A stretch of DNA of 40,901 nucleotides from an uncultured Eggerthellaceae bacterium (GTDB lineage: Bacteria; Actinomycetota; Coriobacteriia; Coriobacteriales; Eggerthellaceae), in contig CAJFUR010000168.1 in assembly GCA_904420215.1 (NCBI GenBank), forward strand, positions 1 through 40,901. Reading direction: 5' to 3'. This document shows, piece by piece, positions 1 through 8,643 of the stretch. The notes under the pieces are model-generated. The model had not been told where the DNA came from. It did no database searches and saw only the letters and a program-made list of their open reading frames with translations. A program made the position numbers and the translations under genes. Each line of letters begins with the position of its first letter. The stretch's first letter is position 1.

Positions 1-1
1 A

Positions 2-82
2 CCCGAACCCGAACCCGAACCCGAACCCGAACCCGAACCCGAACCCGAACCCGAACCCGAACCCGAACCCGAACCCGAACCC
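2..82 (+). repeat. CCCGAA hexanucleotide tandem repeat
   Basis: About 13.5 perfect copies of CCCGAA run from the window edge to about base 82, so the full array may be longer. It encodes alternating Pro and Glu. No interruptions are seen, which suggests recent expansion or ongoing slippage. Confidence 0.95.
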
Positions 83-232
83 TTGGATCCTTCCCCTGCC
101 TTGTCGGCGGCTTCGCCGAAACGCCGCTTCGCGCGCTTCCGCCACCTCTACGAAAGCCGCGACGGGGGGCTGTGCGTGTTCGAGGACGAAAGCGGCCACC
201 TCGTCGCCGTCGATGCGTCGCGGCTCGCCTAG
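2..232 (+). CDS. C-terminal part of an unknown protein with a Pro-Glu repeat
   Basis: Only the 3' end is in the window; the start lies upstream. The open frame begins with 13 perfect Pro-Glu dipeptides encoded by CCCGAA hexamers. A short linker follows, then a compact tail containing FRHLYESRDGGL and VDASRLA, and a TAG stop at 230-232. The tail looks like a small folded C-terminal segment tethered by a rigid, extended PE linker. I do not recognise the family. Slippage of the 6-bp repeat would keep the frame, so linker length may vary between strains. The gene converges on asnB, with a hairpin between them. Confidence 0.6.
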   Translation, partial: PEPEPEPEPEPEPEPEPEPEPEPEPEPLDPSPALSAASPKRRFARFRHLYESRDGGLCVFEDESGHLVAVDASRLA

Positions 233-259
233 GGCGGCCTGCGGGCGTGCGGCCGCCCT
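231..259. terminator. Hairpin between convergent genes
   Basis: AGGGCGGCC (231-239) and GGCCGCCCT (251-259) form a perfect 9-bp stem with an 11-base loop. It lies between the stop codons of the PE-repeat gene and asnB. There is no clear T-run, so it is either an imperfect bidirectional terminator or simply a structured 3' end. Confidence 0.45.
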
Positions 260-286
260 GCGGCTGCGGGTTCTTGCGCGTGCCTC

Positions 287-2482
287 CTAGCGCGCGGCGG
301 GCTTTTCCGGCACGGTGCGGTCCACGAAGTAGATGCGGTACCACACAAGGAACATGTAGACGATCCAGATCTTGCGGGAGCGGTCGGCGCCGGCCTTGTG
401 CTCGTCAAGCAGCCGCACCAGTTCGGACGTGTCGAAGAACCGCTCGGCAATGCTCCCGGTGAACCATTCCCGTACCTGCTGGTAGTAGCGCTCCTGCCGC
501 AGCCAGTTCACCACCGGCACGGGGAACCCAAGCTTCTCCTTCTGCGCCCAGTCGCGCGGAATGGCGCGCTCGGCCGCCTCGCGCAGCGTGAGCTTCGTCT
601 GCCCACCGTCGGCCTTCAGGCGCGTGGGGATGGTGGCCGACACGCGGAACACTTCCTTGTCCAGAAACGGCACGCGGCTTTCCAGCGAATGGGCCATGGA
701 CATCTTGTCGGTCTTCAGGAGGATGTCTCCCACCAGCCAGAAGAACAGATCGACGTATTGCATGCGCGTCGTTTCGTCCAAGTCCGCCACCTCGGCATAC
801 ACGGGAGCCGTGACTTCCTGCGGCGTCGGCGGCACGCCTGCCTGCGCCGCCGGGACGCTTTCGCCCGCGTGGCATGCGCTGCCGTTGCCTGTCGCCCCCG
901 CATCTGCCGGGCTTTCGCCCGTGCGGCCCGCAATCCCACCTGCCGCACGGTCTGCATTCCCGTCGCCCGCGCGGCCTGCAATCCCGCCGGCCGTTGCGGC
1001 CGCGTCTCCGTCCCGCCGCGCTGCCGCGTCCGCCTGCGCGGCGCTTCCCGCCGCTCCGCCGCGCTTGCCGGCGCGCAGGCGCTCGCGCTCCTCCACGGAA
1101 AACGCCACGCCGTTGGCATTGGTGTAGTACCAGTCCTCCACCGTCTCGCTCGCGCGCTCGAGGTAGTTCGCCCCGCGCACGCCCAGCGCCCGCGCCGCCT
1201 TCGCGGCCCCGCGCAGCATGGGCTTCGGGCACCACGCCAGCTTGGCGTTCGCGAACGGCGTCTGGTAGATGCGGTAGCCCCCGAAGAACTCGTCGGCCCC
1301 TTCGCCGGAAAGCACGGCCTTCACCTGCGTGGCGGCCAGTTGGTCCACGAAGTACAGCGCCACGGCGGAAGGGTCGGCGGACGGCTCGTCCATGTGCCAT
1401 TGCACGCGCGGCAGGCTCTCCCAGTACTCGTCTTCGGATATGTGCTTGGAAGAATTCGCAATGCCCAGTTCGTCGGCCAGTTCGCGCGCCCACGATATCT
1501 CGTCGCGCTCTCCCTCGTACTCGGCGAAACCCACGGTGAACGTCTTGATGGCGGGGTTTTCCTTGGCAAGGCACGCCGCCATGTAGCTGGAATCGATGCC
1601 GGACGACAAGAACGAGCCCACCTCCACGTCGGCCACGTTGTGGTAGCGCACGCTCTCGCGCATGGCCGCGTCGATGGCCGCCACGGTGTCCTCGCGGCTG
1701 CGGCTCTCGTCGAAGGCGTAGGCGGTACGCCAGTAGCGCCGCATTTCGGTGGTGCCGTCGGCGTGCACGGTCAGGCAGTGCGCGGGCGGCAGCTTGTAGA
1801 TGCCCTTGAAGAACGTCTCGGGCAGCGCCGAGAACTGGAAGCACAGGTACTGCTCCAGCGCCTCTTCGTTGAGTTCGCGCTCGTAGGCGGGGTGTTCGAG
1901 GATGCACTTGATTTCGGAGGCGAAGACGAACTGCGCTCCGCGCCCCGTGTGCTGCAACGTGTAGTAGAAGGGCTTGATGCCAAAGAAGTCGCGCGCGCAG
2001 AAAAGCTCGCGCGTCGTGCGGTTCCAGATGGCGAACGCGAACATGCCGCGGATGCGGTCGAGCACGCCCTCGCCCCAGGCGAGGTAGCCCGTGAGCAGCA
2101 CCTCGGTGTCGGAGCCGGTCTTGAACGCCCAGCCCTGCGCCTCCAGTTCGGCGCGCAGGTCGCGGTAGTTGTATATCTCGCCGTTGAACACGATGGCGAA
2201 GTCGCCTGTGGCGTGCGCGGCCTCGGCGCCGGCTGCGGGCGTGCCGTCGGAGCCGAGGGCGGGGGAGGTGACGCGGGCGTCGTGCTCGCCGGTCGCGCGC
2301 ACCATGGGCTGGTTGCCGCCCTCGAGGTCGATGAGCGAAAGCCTCCGGTGTCCCAGCGCGATGCCGGCGTCGAGGTATTGCCCCTCGCCGTCGGGGCCGC
2401 GGTGCGCCATGATGTCGCACATGGCTTTCAGGATGGGGCGGTCGTCTTCGGTTGCCCCCGTGAATCCGCAGATGCCGCACAT
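287..2482 (-). CDS. asnB: Asparagine synthase (glutamine-hydrolysing), with insertions
   Basis: Makes asparagine from aspartate, ATP and glutamine in the cytosol. The 731-residue protein starts MCGICGF, putting the catalytic cysteine of the class II glutaminase domain at position 2. Typical motifs follow (HRRLSLID, FNGEIYNYRD, ARDFFGIKPFYY), then the synthetase domain with its PP-loop (SSGIDSSYMAA). The start is set by Cys2 and by an AAGGAG site 9 bases upstream; the frame stays open far upstream, but that part is non-coding. The protein is about 100 residues longer than usual because of two Ala/Gly-rich insertions, near residues 60-88 and 466-549. The second contains imperfect repeats of AGGIAGR. 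Both probably form surface loops. The gene is transcribed alone and diverges from the transporter gene. Confidence 0.95.
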   Translation of the reverse strand: MCGICGFTGATEDDRPILKAMCDIMAHRGPDGEGQYLDAGIALGHRRLSLIDLEGGNQPMVRATGEHDARVTSPALGSDGTPAAGAEAAHATGDFAIVFNGEIYNYRDLRAELEAQGWAFKTGSDTEVLLTGYLAWGEGVLDRIRGMFAFAIWNRTTRELFCARDFFGIKPFYYTLQHTGRGAQFVFASEIKCILEHPAYERELNEEALEQYLCFQFSALPETFFKGIYKLPPAHCLTVHADGTTEMRRYWRTAYAFDESRSREDTVAAIDAAMRESVRYHNVADVEVGSFLSSGIDSSYMAACLAKENPAIKTFTVGFAEYEGERDEISWARELADELGIANSSKHISEDEYWESLPRVQWHMDEPSADPSAVALYFVDQLAATQVKAVLSGEGADEFFGGYRIYQTPFANAKLAWCPKPMLRGAAKAARALGVRGANYLERASETVEDWYYTNANGVAFSVEERERLRAGKRGGAAGSAAQADAAARRDGDAAATAGGIAGRAGDGNADRAAGGIAGRTGESPADAGATGNGSACHAGESVPAAQAGVPPTPQEVTAPVYAEVADLDETTRMQYVDLFFWLVGDILLKTDKMSMAHSLESRVPFLDKEVFRVSATIPTRLKADGGQTKLTLREAAERAIPRDWAQKEKLGFPVPVVNWLRQERYYQQVREWFTGSIAERFFDTSELVRLLDEHKAGADRSRKIWIVYMFLVWYRIYFVDRTVPEKPAAR

Positions 2483-2542
2483 GTGGTGATGCTCCTTGCT
2501 CGCGATTGGCTTTCGTGTTGGCCCGTTGCCGCTGCCGTTGCC

Positions 2543-2637
2543 GTTGCTGCCGGGCTGGGGGCGCGGGGCCATGTGGGGCTGCAGAAGCTGCGCAGCCTTC
2601 CGCCCCGCACGACCCCGCGCCCCCAGCCCGGCAACGA
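2543..2637. repeat. Palindromic element family I, copy 1 (intergenic)
   Basis: A long hairpin. The left arm (2543-2569) and right arm (2612-2637) are almost perfectly complementary around CCGGGCTGGGGGCGCGGGG. The loop (about 2576-2605) carries the core GCAGAAGYTGCGCAGCCTT followed by YCGCCCC. The same core recurs at 38824-38847 and, reversed, at 20851-20880, each time between different but self-complementary arms. It sits between the divergent asnB and transporter genes. Confidence 0.8.
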
Positions 2638-2799
2638 CGCGGTTGCGCCGGCTGCCCTCTCGCCGCAACGTTCTCGCATGCTGCATGCCGCAGGCGCGCC
2701 GTGCGCCGCGTGCGTGCCGGCTGGCACTCACATGATAGTGGAAACCGCCCGCCTGCCCAAGGATATCGCCAAAAGCGCAGATATTCGGTGGATTTCCGG

Positions 2800-2805
2800 T
2801 ATAAT
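2800..2805 (+). promoter_or_regulatory. Candidate -10 box of the transporter gene
   Basis: TATAAT lies in an AT-richer island about 100 bases before the transporter start. No good -35 hexamer stands 16-18 bases upstream, so either activation is needed or the match is partly chance. Confidence 0.4.
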
Positions 2806-2905
2806 GGTTAATTCGTTGTTCGCGTGTGCCGGCCGTGTGCGGGCGCGCGGGCGAGAGGGGACCGCCGGCAGGGGTTGCGGCGGCGAGAGGCTTCGGAGGT
2901 TTTCG

Positions 2906-4288
2906 ATGACGGCAACTGGCAAGCCCGCCCGTTCCGCATGGTCGGGCAAGTGGGCGTTCATACTGGCAGCGGCGGCGTCCGCCGTGGGCCTGGGGAATAT
3001 GTGGCGCTTCCCGTATCTGGCCGCCAAGTACGGTGGCGGCACGTTCCTGCTCACCTATCTTCTGCTCGTGTTCACGTTCGGCGTGTCGCTGCTCTTGCTG
3101 GAGACGGCTTTGGGCCGCCTGACGGGGCAGTCGGCCATTGGGGCGTTCAAGCAGTTCGGGCGGAAGTACGCCTTCATCGGCATCCTCGCCTCCGCCGTGC
3201 CGTTCATCATCACGCCGTACTACTGCATCATCGGTGGGTGGGTCACCAAGTACGCAGTGGCCTATCTGGTGGACGGGCCGGCCGCGCTGGCCGACGGCGG
3301 GGGCTTCTTCACGGGGTTCATCACCAGCGACGTGGAAAGCTACCTGTGGATGCTCGTGTTCATGGCCGTCGCGTTCGCCGTGGTGGCGCTGGGGGTGAAG
3401 GGCGGCATCGAGAAGGCGAACCTGTTCATGATGCCCGCACTCATCGTCATGGCCGTGGGCATTGCCGTTTACACCCTCACCATGCCCGGTGCGCTGGAAG
3501 GCGCGCTGTACTACCTTGTACCCGATTTCAGCAAGTTCTCTCCCGAGCTGGTCGTCGGGGCGCTGGGGCAGATGTTCTACAGCCTTTCCCTTGCCATGGG
3601 CATCATGATCACGTATGGCTCGTACCTTGACCGCAAGTCGAGCCTGACGCAGAGCGTCGTGCGCGTGGGCGGGTTCGATCTGGGCGTGTCGTTTCTGGCA
3701 GGCCTCATGATCGTGCCGGCGGCGTTCGTGGCCATGGGGTCGGGCGAGGCGGTGGCGGCCAATTCCGGCCCCTCGCTCATGTTCGTGACGCTGCCTGCCG
3801 TGTTCGCCGACATGGGCGGCGCGGCCGCCGCGATAGGCTTTTTGTTCTTCTTGTTGGTGCTGTTCGCCGCGCTGACGAGCGCCATCTCGCTCACCGAGAC
3901 GTGCGTGTCCATCGTGCAGGACGGCGCCGGCTGGTCGCGCAGGAAGTCGTTTGCCGTGGTGATTGCCGTGGTGGTCGTGGCGGGCATCGTGGTGAACATG
4001 GGGTACAACGGCCTTTCGTTCATCGAGCCCTTGGGCGCCGGCACCAGCCTGCTGGACTTCTTCGACTTCCTTTCCAATTCGGTGGTCATGCCCATTGTGG
4101 CGCTGCTCACGTGCGTGTTCGTGGGCTGGGTGGTGAAGCCGAAACTCATCATCGACGAGGTGGAGCGTTCGGGCCCCTTCCGCCTGAAGAAGCCCTGGAC
4201 GGTCATGGTCAAATACATTGCCCCGGTGCTGGTGGTGGTCATTCTGGTGGCCTACGTCGCCCAGACGTTCGGGATCGTCACCTTCTAG
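2906..4288 (+). CDS. Sodium:neurotransmitter symporter (NSS) family transporter
   Basis: A 460-residue integral membrane protein, probably importing an amino acid or related amine with Na+. The first membrane helix has the family signature (SAVGLGNMWRFPYLAAKYGGG), where the unwound helix binds substrate and sodium in LeuT-type transporters. About 11-12 hydrophobic helices follow. The ATG at 2906 follows GGAGGT by five bases. The substrate cannot be told from sequence. It is transcribed divergently from asnB with a 423-base gap that holds a family I palindromic element and a TATAAT box. The length is normal and no truncation is seen. Confidence 0.93.
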   Translation: MTATGKPARSAWSGKWAFILAAAASAVGLGNMWRFPYLAAKYGGGTFLLTYLLLVFTFGVSLLLLETALGRLTGQSAIGAFKQFGRKYAFIGILASAVPFIITPYYCIIGGWVTKYAVAYLVDGPAALADGGGFFTGFITSDVESYLWMLVFMAVAFAVVALGVKGGIEKANLFMMPALIVMAVGIAVYTLTMPGALEGALYYLVPDFSKFSPELVVGALGQMFYSLSLAMGIMITYGSYLDRKSSLTQSVVRVGGFDLGVSFLAGLMIVPAAFVAMGSGEAVAANSGPSLMFVTLPAVFADMGGAAAAIGFLFFLLVLFAALTSAISLTETCVSIVQDGAGWSRRKSFAVVIAVVVVAGIVVNMGYNGLSFIEPLGAGTSLLDFFDFLSNSVVMPIVALLTCVFVGWVVKPKLIIDEVERSGPFRLKKPWTVMVKYIAPVLVVVILVAYVAQTFGIVTF

Positions 4289-4515
4289 GGGCGCGCTTCG
4301 CTTTTCGCGGGGCTTACGGGGCGCACACGGGTTGGCAAAGGCCTCCAGGGCGCTTCCTTGGCACGGGGGGCGTTGCCCTATCATCCTCTTTGCGTGCGGG
4401 GCGCATGCCGTGCTGCGGGCGGACGCGGGTTTCCGCCGCATGCGGCGATAGCGCCCCTTTCGACGCTCTGCCCTGTGGGCGGGAGAAGCGACAATCCGAG
4501 CGAAAAGAGGATCCC

Positions 4516-4860
4516 ATGATGGAAGACACGATCGACGAGTTGAAGGGCCAGCCCGAAGGCTACGGCAAGGGCGAGAACTACGGCAAGGGCGAAGGCTATG
4601 CCTCCGGGGACCGCTACGGCGACGGCGAGCGCTACGGCGAAGGCTACGCGAAAGGCGAGCATTACGGCGCGGGCAAGGAAGGCTATGCGGAAGGCGAGCG
4701 CTATGCCGGCGGGGGACACTACGGCAAGGGCGAGCATTACGCCTCGGGCGAGAAGTACGCTTCCGGTGAGAAATATGCTTCCGGCGAGAAGTACGCCGGC
4801 GGCGAGCGCTACGGCTCCGGCGAGAAGTATGGGGCGGCTGCAGACGGCGGCGAGCGGTAA
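4516..4860 (+). CDS. Tyr/Gly/Glu-rich hexapeptide-repeat protein
   Basis: A 114-residue hydrophilic protein. After a short leader (MMEDTIDELKGQPE) it consists almost entirely of about 14 six-residue units of the form (K/R/H/G)Y(A/G)xGE, such as KYASGE repeated three times near the end. There is no cysteine, signal peptide or membrane helix. Two ATGs occur in tandem (4516, 4519) after AGAGG. The stop is nine bases from the next gene, a U32-family protein, so the three genes probably form an operon. I do not know the family. The regular Tyr in every unit, beside a pair of putative Fe-S U32 enzymes, makes a modified or structural peptide possible, but that is inference. Lys-Tyr-Gly repeats are also seen in adhesive proteins. 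Confidence 0.75.
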   Translation: MMEDTIDELKGQPEGYGKGENYGKGEGYASGDRYGDGERYGEGYAKGEHYGAGKEGYAEGERYAGGGHYGKGEHYASGEKYASGEKYASGEKYAGGERYGSGEKYGAAADGGER

Positions 4861-4869
4861 GTCCTCGGC

Positions 4870-6021
4870 ATGCAGTCCGTTCCCGCGTGCAGCGTTGCCG
4901 ACGTGGCGGCTGCGGCCCGTGCCCGTGGCCTGACGCTTGGCGAGGTGGTCGAGCGTGCCATGGAACTGGCGGGCCGCAGCCATGCCCAGCGCCTCTACGT
5001 CGGCTCCAACTTCTGCAGCCAATACTTCCTGCGCCAGTCGATGTCGCTGTGGCGGGAGGCGTTCGCTCTCTGCCGCCGGGAGGGCATGGCGGCCACGCTG
5101 GTGGTGCCCGTTGTCTCGCAGCGCGACCTGGCCGAGGCGTGTCAGCTGGTGGAGGAGATCCTCACGTCCTACGGCGACATGGTGGACGAGATCACCGTCA
5201 ACGACGTGGGCATGTTCGCCTATTGCCGCCAAAGGTGCGGGCGGGCCATCAACCTGGGCCGCCTGTTCTTCAAGGAGCCGCGCGACCCGCGCTATGCCGA
5301 CCTGTTCGAGACGCGCCATGCCGTGGGGCTGCCGGCGGTGCTCACGGGGCTTTTTTCCCGCGGTGAGGTGGCCGGGATAGAGATAGACCCCACGCACGCC
5401 GCGCTGGACCTGTCCGAGGTGCGCGGCTTCCTGCCGCAGGTGAGCGTGGGCGTGCACATGCCGTACTGCTACCTTTCGACGGGCAACGTGTGCGAGTTCG
5501 CGGGCATCGGCCGCCCCGTGCGTGAGAAGTTCCGCCCGAACGCCCCCTGTGCGATGGAATGCGCGCGCTGCTCGGTGGGCTATGGGCTGCCCTATGGCAC
5601 GCGCATGCTCAAGTGGGGGCGCACCGTGTACTTTCCCAACCATGGCTGCACCGTGTGCGAGGGCGAGGACTTCCGCATGATCGTGACCCCGTTCGACGTG
5701 CTGGTGCCACGCCGCGACAGCGCGACGCGAAACGGCCCCACCGCCGTGTTCCGCCCGGAGGGGCGCACCGCGCCCGCGGCGCGTGCCGGCGTGCGGGGCG
5801 CCGCGGCGTCGGGTGCGCTTGCAACAAGGGGAAAGCCTGCGGGAAGAGACGATTTGACGGCGGCGGGCGCTTCCGCGCGAAAGGGCGACTTGGCGGCGGC
5901 AAGCATGCGCGCGGCAACAGGCGCCCCTGCGGAAGCGGGCGCGCTGGCAGTGGACGTGCCTGTGGGGGCGAGCCTGCCCACGGCGGCGGGCGCGCCTGTG
6001 GGAGCGGGGGCGCGCCCGTGA
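4870..6021 (+). CDS. U32-family (UbiV-like) protein, first of a pair
   Basis: A 383-residue protein whose first 280 residues look like the TIM-barrel of the U32 group (VDEITVNDVGMFAYC, GRAINLGRLFFKEPRDPRY). A cysteine cluster follows (YCYLSTGNVCEF, then CAMECARC). Similar four-cysteine sets bind a [4Fe-4S] cluster in UbiU/UbiV, so this is probably an Fe-S member rather than a classical protease. Residues from about 300 form an Ala/Gly-rich tail with no recognisable fold. The start at 4870 has only a weak ribosome site, and translation may be coupled to the repeat gene ending at 4860. The last four bases overlap the next U32 gene. The substrate is unknown. Confidence 0.75.
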   Translation: MQSVPACSVADVAAAARARGLTLGEVVERAMELAGRSHAQRLYVGSNFCSQYFLRQSMSLWREAFALCRREGMAATLVVPVVSQRDLAEACQLVEEILTSYGDMVDEITVNDVGMFAYCRQRCGRAINLGRLFFKEPRDPRYADLFETRHAVGLPAVLTGLFSRGEVAGIEIDPTHAALDLSEVRGFLPQVSVGVHMPYCYLSTGNVCEFAGIGRPVREKFRPNAPCAMECARCSVGYGLPYGTRMLKWGRTVYFPNHGCTVCEGEDFRMIVTPFDVLVPRRDSATRNGPTAVFRPEGRTAPAARAGVRGAAASGALATRGKPAGRDDLTAAGASARKGDLAAASMRAATGAPAEAGALAVDVPVGASLPTAAGAPVGAGARP

Positions 6022-6971
6022 ACACGCTGGTTCCGGTGAACGACCGCGCCTATCTGGGGCGCTATGCGCGTGCGGGCGGCGACGAGTTCTACGTGGGCTT
6101 CCACGACGAGGCGTGGCACGCCCGCTTCGGGCGCGCGGCCGACCTCAACCGCATGACCAGCTTCCTCGACCAGGCGAACCCCTACTCGTTCGAGGAAGTG
6201 CTCTCCATTGCCGACGAGGTGCGCGCGCTGGACCGGCGGCTCTACGTGACATTCAACGCCAACGCGTACTCGCGCGCGCAGCTGGATTTCCTGTTCGGCT
6301 ACTTCGAGCGCTTGCGCGAGGCGGGCGCGGCCGGCGTCATCGTGTCGGTTCCCGAGGCCGTGGAGGCGGCTGCCGACAGCGGGCTGGAGGTGGTGGCGTC
6401 CACCATGTGCGGCGTGTACAACGCCCAGATAGCCTGCGTGCTGCGCGACTTGGGCTGCACGCGCGTCATCGTCCCGCGCGACGTGTCGCTGGGCGAGGTC
6501 GAGTGCATCATGCGCGCGGTGCCCGGCCTGGAGTACGAGGTGTTCCTGATGCGCAACGGATGCATCTTTTCCGACTGCTACTGCCTTGGCCGGCACTTCA
6601 AGGGGCGCAACGCGCTGTGCTTCGACGTGCGCGACGTGCGCCGCGAGTTCTTCGTGGAAGGCCCGCCGGCTCTTGCGCAGGCGGCGCGCGAGAACAACGG
6701 GGCATACGGGCGGTTCCACCGCGCGGCGTGCGGGCTGTGCGCGGTGTGGCGCTTCGAGCGCATGGGCGTTTCCGCCGCGAAGATAGTGGGGCGCTCGGAC
6801 GACTCGGAGTTCATTTTGCGCGACATAGAGACGATCCGCCGCAACGTGGAGATTGCGCGGGACTGCGGAAGCGAGCGGGAGTTCCTTGCTCGCATGCACG
6901 TGCCGCCTGAACGCGCCGCCGCCTGCGGCGAGGGCCTGAACTGCTACTACCCGGAAGTGCGCTTCGGGTGA
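6018..6971 (+). CDS. U32-family protein, second of a pair
   Basis: A 317-residue protein with a GTG start inside the GTGA overlap with the preceding stop. The barrel is recognisable from DEFYVGFHDEAWHARFGR, LYVTFNANAYSRAQ and GVIVSVPEAVE. The C-terminal half has cysteines in the usual U32 region (GCIFSDCYCLGRH, and CGLCAVW further on). Two adjacent U32 proteins recall the UbiU-UbiV heterodimer, which performs oxygen-independent hydroxylation in ubiquinone synthesis; RlhA and TrhP are U32 RNA hydroxylases. No quinone or RNA-modification genes flank this pair, so its substrate is open. The repeat protein encoded just upstream is a plausible partner. Confidence 0.8.
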   Translation: MNTLVPVNDRAYLGRYARAGGDEFYVGFHDEAWHARFGRAADLNRMTSFLDQANPYSFEEVLSIADEVRALDRRLYVTFNANAYSRAQLDFLFGYFERLREAGAAGVIVSVPEAVEAAADSGLEVVASTMCGVYNAQIACVLRDLGCTRVIVPRDVSLGEVECIMRAVPGLEYEVFLMRNGCIFSDCYCLGRHFKGRNALCFDVRDVRREFFVEGPPALAQAARENNGAYGRFHRAACGLCAVWRFERMGVSAAKIVGRSDDSEFILRDIETIRRNVEIARDCGSEREFLARMHVPPERAAACGEGLNCYYPEVRFG

Positions 6972-7132
6972 GGGCGCCTCGCGCCCGATGGGCGCCTGCG
7001 GCGGGCGGGCGCCGGTCGCGCCGGGGGCCGGCAAGCGCCGGTGGCGGGTGGGGAGCCCCGCGGCGGGTGGGGGCCCGCGGCAGGCGCGAAGTGGGGATTG
7101 CATCGGGGGCATCCCGGCTGGCGGGTTTGTTT

Positions 7133-7140
7133 GCTATCAT
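7133..7140 (+). promoter_or_regulatory. Extended -10 box before ychF
   Basis: TGCTATCAT carries the extended TG motif. The 3' side is 105 bases from the ychF start. No good -35 is seen. The same word occurs before gatC. The rest of the 6972-7245 gap is G+C-rich with short inverted repeats and no gene. Confidence 0.4.
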
Positions 7141-7245
7141 GGGGCGGACACGTAAAATGCGCAGGCGCATGCAACCCGCACGGAGCCTTCGGACGCCGGG
7201 TGCGCGAGTGCCTGCCGCGCGAGGCATGCAAGCAAAGGAAGTCCC

Positions 7246-8310
7246 ATGTCGCTCTCCATCGGTATCGTCGGGCTGCCCAACGTGGGCAAGTCCACGCTGT
7301 TCACGGCCCTCACGAACAAGGGCGGCCTTGCGGCCAACTACCCGTTTGCCACCATCGAGCCCAACGTGGGCGTGGTGCCGGTGCCCGATGCGCGGCTGGA
7401 CGCGCTGGCAGCCATCGACAACCCGGCGCGCATCGTGCCGGCCACGGTGGAGTTCGTGGACATCGCGGGCCTGGTGGCCGGGGCGAGCCAGGGGGAGGGG
7501 CTGGGCAACCAGTTCCTTGCGAACATCCGCGAGACGGACGCTATCTGCGAGGTGGTGCGCTTCTTCGGCGATGCCGACGTGGTGCACGTGGCGGGCCGCG
7601 TGGACCCGGCTTCCGACGTGGAAACCATCAAGACCGAACTCATCCTGGCCGACATGGCCACGCTGGAAAAGGCCCTGCCGCGCCTTGAGAAGGAGGCCAA
7701 GCGCGACAAGGCCGGCGCCAAGAAGCTGGAGGTGGCGAAGAAGGTGCTCGCGGGACTGGACGAGGGGCACCGCGCGCGCACGCTGGACTTGGACGACGAG
7801 GAGCGCGCGGCGCTGTACGACTTGCACCTGCTCACCATGAAGCCGATGCTCTACGTTGCCAACGTGGACGAAGACCAGCTGGACGCCAGCCTGCCGGAGA
7901 TCGACGGCTGCGCGCCCGTGCCCATTTCCGCGAAGGTGGAGGCCGACTTGGCAGAGTTGGACGCGGAGGAGGCCAAGGAGTACTTGGAAGCCATGGGGCT
8001 TGAGGAAAGCGGGCTTGCGCGCCTGGTGCGCGAGGCGTACCGCCTGCTGGGCCTGCAGAGCTACTTCACCAGCGGCGAGACGGAGACGCGCGCGTGGACC
8101 ATCCCCATCGGCGCGAAGGCCCCGCAGGCCGCCGGCGTCATTCACACCGACTTCGAGCGCGGCTTCATCAAGGCCGAGACGGCGTCGTTTGCCGACTACG
8201 TGGAACTGGGCGGCGAAAAGGGCTGCCGCGACGCCGGCAAGCTGCGCCAGGAGGGCAAGGACTACGTCGTCCAAGACGGCGATGTCATGCACTTCAAATT
8301 CAACGTGTAG
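7246..8310 (+). CDS. ychF: Redox-regulated ATPase YchF (Obg family)
   Basis: A 354-residue, full-length P-loop protein of the universally conserved YchF/OLA1 group. It binds ATP rather than GTP and associates with ribosomes. The G1 motif is at the N terminus (GIVGLPNVGKST), the switch and G3 region reads FVDIAGLVAGASQGEGLGN, and the C-terminal TGS-like domain ends in DFVE-type sequence (KDYVVQDGDVMHFKFNV). A purine-rich site (AAAGGAAG) precedes the ATG. The MNT gene starts 12 bases after the stop, so transcription may read through into the toxin-antitoxin pair. Confidence 0.97.
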   Translation: MSLSIGIVGLPNVGKSTLFTALTNKGGLAANYPFATIEPNVGVVPVPDARLDALAAIDNPARIVPATVEFVDIAGLVAGASQGEGLGNQFLANIRETDAICEVVRFFGDADVVHVAGRVDPASDVETIKTELILADMATLEKALPRLEKEAKRDKAGAKKLEVAKKVLAGLDEGHRARTLDLDDEERAALYDLHLLTMKPMLYVANVDEDQLDASLPEIDGCAPVPISAKVEADLAELDAEEAKEYLEAMGLEESGLARLVREAYRLLGLQSYFTSGETETRAWTIPIGAKAPQAAGVIHTDFERGFIKAETASFADYVELGGEKGCRDAGKLRQEGKDYVVQDGDVMHFKFNV

Positions 8311-8322
8311 GGGGCGCATGCC

Positions 8323-8643
8323 GTGGCGGGCGGAAGGCGCGACATAGAACCCCTTCTCGAGGCGGCCGTGCCGCTCATGCGGAAGCGCGGCATCGCGTCG
8401 GCGGTGCTGTTCGGGTCCTTCGCCAAGGGCACGGCGCACGCCACGAGCGACATCGACGTTGCCGTGTGGCCGGGGGAGGGATGGACGGTCCGCGACTGGG
8501 ACGCGCTGCAAGACGACCTGGAGGCGCTTCCGTCCCTGAGGAAATGGGATCTCGTCCGCATGAACGGGTTCGTGAGCCCGACGCTGAAGGAGATGATCGA
8601 CCGTGACGGAATTGTCCTATATGGACCGGCTGGCCAACCTTGA
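8323..8643 (+). CDS. MNT-type nucleotidyltransferase, antitoxin of a HEPN/MNT pair
   Basis: A 106-residue minimal nucleotidyltransferase. The signature GSFAKGTAHATSDIDV (residues 31-46) has the Gly-Ser and the two metal-binding aspartates (D43, D45). The GTG start at 8323 follows a G-rich stretch. In characterised type VII systems such as Shewanella HepT-MntA, MNT adds AMP groups to a tyrosine of the partner HEPN RNase and so neutralises it. The last 41 bases overlap the HEPN gene, which fits co-translation. Here the antitoxin gene comes first. Confidence 0.88.
   Translation: MAGGRRDIEPLLEAAVPLMRKRGIASAVLFGSFAKGTAHATSDIDVAVWPGEGWTVRDWDALQDDLEALPSLRKWDLVRMNGFVSPTLKEMIDRDGIVLYGPAGQP

Noticed and set aside
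287-4441. A 1384-codon minus-strand frame spanning asnB and the transporter
   Set aside because: Only the asnB part has protein character and a ribosome site; the upstream part lies opposite the clearly coding transporter gene and is His/Arg-rich antisense sequence.
4289-4515. Promoter TTGGCA / TATCAT before the repeat protein
   Set aside because: The boxes at 4358-4363 and 4379-4384 are only 15 bases apart; too weak to list as a feature, and no other signal was seen in this gap.
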